The translations under genes were made by a program, and so were the position numbers. Below are positions 59,809 to 64,000 of a stretch of DNA of 64,000 nt, piece after piece. Numbering within the stretch: position 1 is the first letter of the stretch; every line of letters begins with the position of its first letter. Origin of the DNA: Vanrija pseudolonga (lineage: Eukaryota; Basidiomycota; Tremellomycetes; Trichosporonales; Trichosporonaceae); assembly GCF_020906515.1 (NCBI RefSeq), contig NC_085852.1, positions 248,001 through 312,000 of the forward strand, read 5' to 3'. The notes beneath the pieces are model-generated. The model saw nothing but the letters and a program-made list of their open reading frames with translations, ran no database searches and was not told where the DNA came from.

Positions 59809-60647
59809 GGCAACGACAGAGGTGGGGCATGACCATGGTCTCGCTATCGCGTGCCAGTTAATATGGCGTCAACACAAAAACCAACGTCCACCGCACCGAG
59901 CTAGTTTTGCCTCTTCTTCCGTGGAGCCCGCCGCCGTCGTTAGCCGCTACATGGTGGGGCGACAGCACGCATGCCGTCCTCGGCGCCGGGCATTGGAGCG
60001 GGCGGAGAGCGGCGCGCACGGCGATGGTGCAACACGCCGCACAGGGGTGGACAGAGCGGAGCAAGTGGTGCGTGGTGCGGGTCGTGGTGGTGCGTGACGT
60101 CACGGTTGTTGGCTCCAGCTGCTGGAATCAGTGGGCTGGAATCATCATCAGTGGCATGTGTGGGCGGCCGGCACCTGCCGCCGGCTTGGTTGGCACACGG
60201 GTACTGATGCATGCTGTGCAACTGGTCTGATCTGTCGAGGCCTGGCGTCGGCAGGGGGAGCATGCGACCGCATCTGCGCGGTCCTGGCCCATGAGTGGCT
60301 GTTATTATGGAGAACTAGAGCGAGATGGTGTTTTGGCTTTTCAATGGCGATAATATGGGTTTTCTGATGGCTGTTGGTTTGACTAGTTGCTCGAGGCGAG
60401 AACTCGGGCCGCGAGCGACGGCGCGCGCGGGGCTGTGCGCGCGGTGGGGGTGACTGTGACTGGGTTTGACTGGGGGGTTGGTTGACTTGCGTCCTGGGTT
60501 TGGTTTGGGGTTGGGTTTGGGTTGGGTTTTCTGGGTGCTAGCGCGTGGGTTTTGGGTTACTGGTGCCGGGCTCGGCTAGGAATACAACGTGTTAAGTGGC
60601 CATGGAGAGGGGAGGACCGGGCGAGAGGAGAGCAGTAAGCAGGGCGC
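59809..60647. other. Intergenic, 840 bp
   Basis: No gene is seen. It contains the promoter of the minus-strand gene on its left and, towards the right, a G/T-rich tract just beyond the 3' end of the Asp-rich secreted gene. Confidence 0.5.
60495..60533 (+). repeat. G-run tract (GGGTTTGG-type), potential G-quadruplex
   Basis: Five to six runs of two to four G are separated by TT or TTT within 40 bp, about 115-150 bp downstream of the Asp-rich gene's stop codon. The spacing allows a G-quadruplex on the plus strand. It is not a regular telomeric repeat. Confidence 0.6.
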
Positions 60648-63116
60648 TTACTGCTCCTCGTCGTCGCCCTCGTCCTCACTGTCGTCGCCCTCGTCGGCAG
60701 TGTCGTACTCCTCGTCGTCGTTGTCGTCGGCATCGTCACCGTAGTTGGCCTCGGTGACGCCGGCTGAGTCGGAGGCAGCGGTCGTCGTGATCGTGGTAGT
60801 GGCGTTCCACGCGCTCACGTCGCCGTCCTGTCGCCAGCCGCCCTTGCCGCCCTGGCGCCAGCCAGACGGGCGGTAGATGCTCGTCGTGTTGCCCGACGAG
60901 CCAAACTTGGGGCGGCAGTGGTAGTGGTGGTGGTGGATCACGGTGATCGAGGTGCTGCCGTTCGTGGCGGTCGAGGTGGTCGTGGTGCCGGAGGAAGCGC
61001 CGCTTCCGCCGCCGCCAGAGACAGGGGCAGCAGGCGTGGCGGGGGTGCCGGAAGACGAGACCACGGGCGCGGTAGTCGTTGCGCCAGCATCGTCGTTGCC
61101 GTCGTCCGAGTCGTCCTCGTCGTCATCATCGGAGTCCGAGCCAGAGTCCGAGTCCGAGCCCTCGTCGTCGCCCTCGTCGTCGCCGGCGGGGGTAGTCGTT
61201 CCCGACGCGTCAGAGCCTGAGGTCGCAGGCGGAGAGTTGGCAGGGGGAGCAGCGGCGGGGGTGGCCGGAGTAGCAGGGGTAGAAGCAGGGGGTGCGGCGG
61301 CAGGCGTACCAGCAGCGGGGGCACCGACGGTGGCGGTGCCAGGAGAGGCTGTGGCGCCAGAGGCAGGGGTAGGGTCGCTGCCGTCGTCGCCAGAGTCGTC
61401 GTCGCCATCATCCTCGCCATCGTCATCACCGTCGTCGCCGTCGTCCGAGTCAGAGTCCGAGTCAGAGCCCTCGTCCTCGTCATCGCCCGAAGCAGCAGTA
61501 GTCGTAGTGCCCGAGGCCGAAGCACCACCAGCGGCACCGCCAGCAGTTACGCCAGCAGCGCCACCCGTGGCAGGCGCAGCCGCGCCCGCACCCGCGCCAC
61601 CAGCGGTGCCAGAAGCACCGCCGGCGGACGAGCCGGCCGCGACTCCGCCAGCACCAGCAGCGGAGCCAGCGACGCCACCTGTACCAGCAGCGGCACCAGC
61701 GGCAGCACCCGCGGCGGAACCAGCCGCGGTGCCGGCGCCAGCGGCGACGACGGTGGAGGCGCTGGAGTCGGAGTCTGACCCGTCGTCCGAGCCATCGTCG
61801 CTGTCGTCGTCATCGCCGTCGTCGGAGCCATCGTCGGAGCCGTCGTCGTTGTCGTCGCCACCGTCCGTCGTCGTGGTAGCCGTGCCGGACGAGCTCGAGC
61901 CATCGCCGGACGAGCCGGAGCCCGTCGTGGCGGCGGTCGAGTCCGAGCCGGTCGACGTGGAGGTGGAGCCAGCGGCACCGCCCGAGGCGGAGGTAGTCGT
62001 GCCGCTCGAGGAGGAACCAGAAGCCGAGCTAGAGCCCGAGCCAGAGCCCGTGCCCGTCGTGGTGGTACCCGTGACGCCCGAGTCGTCGTTGTTGTCGTTG
62101 TCATTGTCATTGTCATCATTGTCATCGTCGTCAATGTCATCATCGTCGTCGTTCTCATCATCATTCTCTTCGTCGTCGTCTTCTTCGTCGTCGTCGCCTC
62201 CGCTGTCGTCATCGCCGTCCTCTTCATCGTCGGAGCAATCTTCGGTGTTGTCGTCGTCTTCGGTGGTGTCGGCCGGGCTGGCGTCGGAGCCAGTCACGGC
62301 CGGGCTGTCGCCCGAGCCGGCCGTAGTTGCGGGGGTGGTCGTGCTGCCGCCAGCGGTACCCGACGCGGCGGTGCCGCCGGTTGTGGTGTCGGTCGAGCCC
62401 GACTCGTCGTCGTCGTCCGAGTCGGAGCCAGCGTCTTCGGCATCAGTAAAGTCGTCGTCGTCGTCATCGTCATCATCGTCATCGTTGTCATCGCCAGTGG
62501 TCGTGGCGGACGAGTCAGAGCCAGACGACGTCGAGCCGGAAGCAGTCGTGCCCGACGAGGTGGTGCCCGAGGCGTCGGTACCGCCGTTCGCAGTGGCAGG
62601 GGCCGAGCCGCTCGGGCCGCTGCTCGTGGTGTCCGTGCCCGAGCCCGAGCCGGTAGAGCCGTTAGTGCCGGTGGCACCAGAGCTCACACCCGACTTGACG
62701 GGCACGCCAACATTGGGAGTGTTGGTCGCCGCGAGGGTAGTGGCGGCGGTGGTGGCAGCTGCTACGTCGGTAGCGGGGCTCGCGGCGGTGCCGCCAGCCT
62801 GGGTGGGGGTTGCAGGGGTGGTAGGAGCGCTCGGGCCGCCGTGGGGGTGGTCCTTGTCCTTGTCGTCGTCGCCCTTGTTGGGGTGGCCTGAGCCCGAGGT
62901 GGTGTTTGAGCCGGTGAACGGGTCGGTGGTGGGCTTGGAGGGGTGGTCGTAGCCGGCGCTTTGGTTGGGAGAGGCAACGGTGGTGCCGTTCTTGTGCTCG
63001 TTCTCGTCGCAGCGGGGCTTGTTGAGGTCGGTGACTCCTGCAGTGATGGGTGTGGGGGCGGCGAACGTGGGGACAACGTAGGCGCAGAAAGCAAGGAAGA
63101 CGATGGAGGGCTTCAT
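60648..63116 (-). CDS. Large secreted Asp/Ser/Thr/Gly/Ala-rich low-complexity protein (822 aa), single exon
   Basis: The signal peptide MKPSIVFLAFCAYVVPTFAA was used to set the start (an ATG 21 codons upstream lacks this). The body alternates Ser/Thr/Gly/Ala-rich blocks (probably O-glycosylated) with at least four long acidic blocks of Asp/Glu, some interleaved with Ser or Asn (DDDDDDDDDDFTDAEDAGSD; SDDGSDDGDDDDSDDGSDDG). Near the C-terminus is the only complex segment: SITVIHHHHYHC, then IYRPSGWRQGGKGGWRQDGD. It ends in another acidic stretch with no GPI signal. The composition is like calcium-binding matrix phosphoproteins. A cell-wall or capsule-associated role is inferred. The reverse strand is open over 2 kb only because of the repeats. 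Confidence 0.8.
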   Translation of the reverse strand: MKPSIVFLAFCAYVVPTFAAPTPITAGVTDLNKPRCDENEHKNGTTVASPNQSAGYDHPSKPTTDPFTGSNTTSGSGHPNKGDDDKDKDHPHGGPSAPTTPATPTQAGGTAASPATDVAAATTAATTLAATNTPNVGVPVKSGVSSGATGTNGSTGSGSGTDTTSSGPSGSAPATANGGTDASGTTSSGTTASGSTSSGSDSSATTTGDDNDDDDDDDDDDDFTDAEDAGSDSDDDDESGSTDTTTGGTAASGTAGGSTTTPATTAGSGDSPAVTGSDASPADTTEDDDNTEDCSDDEEDGDDDSGGDDDEEDDDEENDDENDDDDDIDDDDNDDNDNDNDNNDDSGVTGTTTTGTGSGSGSSSASGSSSSGTTTSASGGAAGSTSTSTGSDSTAATTGSGSSGDGSSSSGTATTTTDGGDDNDDGSDDGSDDGDDDDSDDGSDDGSDSDSSASTVVAAGAGTAAGSAAGAAAGAAAGTGGVAGSAAGAGGVAAGSSAGGASGTAGGAGAGAAAPATGGAAGVTAGGAAGGASASGTTTTAASGDDEDEGSDSDSDSDDGDDGDDDGEDDGDDDSGDDGSDPTPASGATASPGTATVGAPAAGTPAAAPPASTPATPATPAAAPPANSPPATSGSDASGTTTPAGDDEGDDEGSDSDSGSDSDDDDEDDSDDGNDDAGATTTAPVVSSSGTPATPAAPVSGGGGSGASSGTTTTSTATNGSTSITVIHHHHYHCRPKFGSSGNTTSIYRPSGWRQGGKGGWRQDGDVSAWNATTTITTTAASDSAGVTEANYGDDADDNDDEEYDTADEGDDSEDEGDDEEQ

Positions 63117-63917
63117 GCGGTGGATCGCGGGTAGAAAGGAGCGTGGGTGGGCTGGGGGGTTAGTAGGGCGGTAAGGCAAGTGGCACTCACGGGGTAGGGA
63201 GCGTGTGGTGGTTGTGTTGGTTGTGTTGTGTATAGTGAGGAAGGCAAAAGTTTCAGCAGAGGCTGCACTTTTATTGCCTGCGCTGCATGGTGCAGCCGTG
63301 AGCAGATTTGCGCGATGACACGAGCGAGGAGAGCGTGGTAAACCTGGTGGTCGGGCCGTCGCACGGTGCTGGTCGAGTGGGCACCCGACGGCTCGTGCAT
63401 GGTGCTGTGTGAGCTGCGTGGGATGTGAGACTGCGCTTTAGCAGGGGTCAAGTCTTGCGTGTCAGGTTGGAGATGTCAGTGGGTGGGTGGGTGGGCGGGC
63501 AACGCTGAGCGATGGCGTGGTGAGCGATGGTGGTGCGGTCACGGCGAGGCCGGGTGGTTCGAGAATGCCAAGAGGGTGGTACTGGCGGCTGCTTCTCAGT
63601 GGGTTCTTGACGCTGCCGCCACCTCGAAGGCCCTTATCGAACCGTACTCTCTAACAACCTGCATACTCTCCACCCCGGGCCCACGTCGGCCGCGTCAAGT
63701 TTGCGACGAGGGTGAAGTGTGAGATTTGAGACGAAGGCCTGTTCTCGAGCATGTGCCACACGAAGGCGGCTAAGGCCCTCGTGGCGTGGCGTGATAACCC
63801 GCGTGACACGCACCAGCCGGCGCGCCGCTCGCTTACACGTTACCGCGTGCATGGACACGGAACGGCACTATAGTGTGACAAGTATACTTTACTTCCCTCT
63901 CTCGGCTCCATCGCGCG
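63117..63917. promoter_or_regulatory. Intergenic, 800 bp, promoter side of the Asp-rich gene
   Basis: No gene is supported. GTGGTTGTGTTGGTTGTGTTG at 63207-63227 lies about 90-110 bp upstream of the ATG on the antisense strand. As CA-rich sequence it is typical of a leader in these genes. Confidence 0.4.
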
Positions 63918-64000
63918 CTAGCTCAAGCTCCGTGGCCAGAACCCGCCGCTATCGAGCCACAAGGCCATGACGGCCTTGAACCCGAGCCCGGCGGTGAGGT
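63918..64000 (-). CDS. Probable C-terminal fragment of a gene running off the right edge
   Basis: On the minus strand a frame open to the window edge encodes LTAGLGFKAVMALWLDSGGF, then WPRSLS and a TAG at 63918-63920. Its codons are C/G-ending and the composition protein-like. Only 26 residues are visible, so no family can be named. Confidence 0.4.
   Translation of the reverse strand, partial: LTAGLGFKAVMALWLDSGGFWPRSLS

Noticed and set aside
58747-59832. A 361-residue Ser/Ala/Arg-rich plus-strand frame
   Set aside because: It is antisense to the two-exon F-box-like gene at 58815-59808. The minus-strand model has a clean intron and protein-like composition.
60456-60560. An interstitial telomere repeat
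   Set aside because: The G/T units are irregular (GGGTTTGG, GGGGTTGGG) and do not follow TTAGGG-type repeats. Normal genes lie on both sides.
60943-62952. A 669-residue open frame on the plus strand, rich in Ser, Glu, Pro, Val and Ala
   Set aside because: It is the exact antisense of the repetitive Asp/Ser/Thr-rich secreted gene. GTC/GAC-type repeats read open in several frames. It has no signal peptide, start context or independent complexity.
1-64000. Transposons, inverted terminal repeats, CRISPR arrays, rRNA
   Set aside because: I looked for transposase, reverse transcriptase and integrase motifs, long direct or inverted repeats, and regularly spaced repeats, and saw none. The tandem paralogues explain the repeated segments.

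Overview
This 64 kb window looks like nuclear DNA of a basidiomycete yeast, most likely a tremellomycete of the Trichosporonales type. That placement is an inference. It rests on GC-rich, C-ending codons, many GT-AG introns of only 34-60 nt with CTGAC/CTAAC-like branch sites and GTGAGT/GTAAGT donors, dense genes on both strands, and the protein families present. I see no rRNA, no convincing tRNA, no CRISPR and no recognisable transposon.

Region 1 (1-23,156) is built from lineage-specific families. A family of F-box-like proteins (N-terminal DHTAYPxIIDxII, C-terminal EWWxELGxRKxxEGVW) forms a plus-strand block (1-6,480) and two minus-strand blocks (12,656-15,503 and 20,957-23,156). I count eleven members plus two relics, counting a relic at 29.9 kb. 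Interleaved are four tandem secreted proteins with an SH3b-like core (6,849-9,569), a six-exon DGAT2-type acyltransferase (10,285-12,008), a secreted class 3 lipase carrying two peptidoglycan-binding-like domains (17,002-18,656), and three tandem Cys-rich secreted peptides with identical three-exon structures (19,250-20,901).

Region 2 (24,684-41,778) is more conventional: a PARP6/8-type ADP-ribosyltransferase, then what may be a catabolic cluster. It holds an AtuA-like protein (nine exons), two paralogous YtcJ-type amidohydrolases, an AAAP-type amino-acid transporter, a Zn2Cys6 regulator and a Baeyer-Villiger-type flavin monooxygenase. The second amidohydrolase has lost residues that its neighbour keeps at metal-site motifs.

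Region 3 (42,500-50,422) is the most novel part. Six consecutive plus-strand genes (F1-F6) have unrelated N-termini, but share the same exon plan (intron 1 in phase 2 just before an Arg-Asp/Asn dipeptide, intron 2 in phase 0) and the same C-terminal pattern (ALxxT ... WP ... LGxY). I recognise no known family. F5 also carries a dense array of SUMO-consensus-like VKxE motifs, three of them in the phosphorylation-dependent form.

Region 4 (50,611-64,000) holds a Gln/Pro-rich prion-like protein, a two-TM membrane protein, four tandem divergent mitochondrial-carrier-like proteins, an F-box-like protein and an 822-residue secreted Asp/Ser/Thr-rich protein. A gene probably runs off the right edge. 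Intron and start assignments were made by eye from splice signals, reading frame and paralogue comparison, and no database search was possible.
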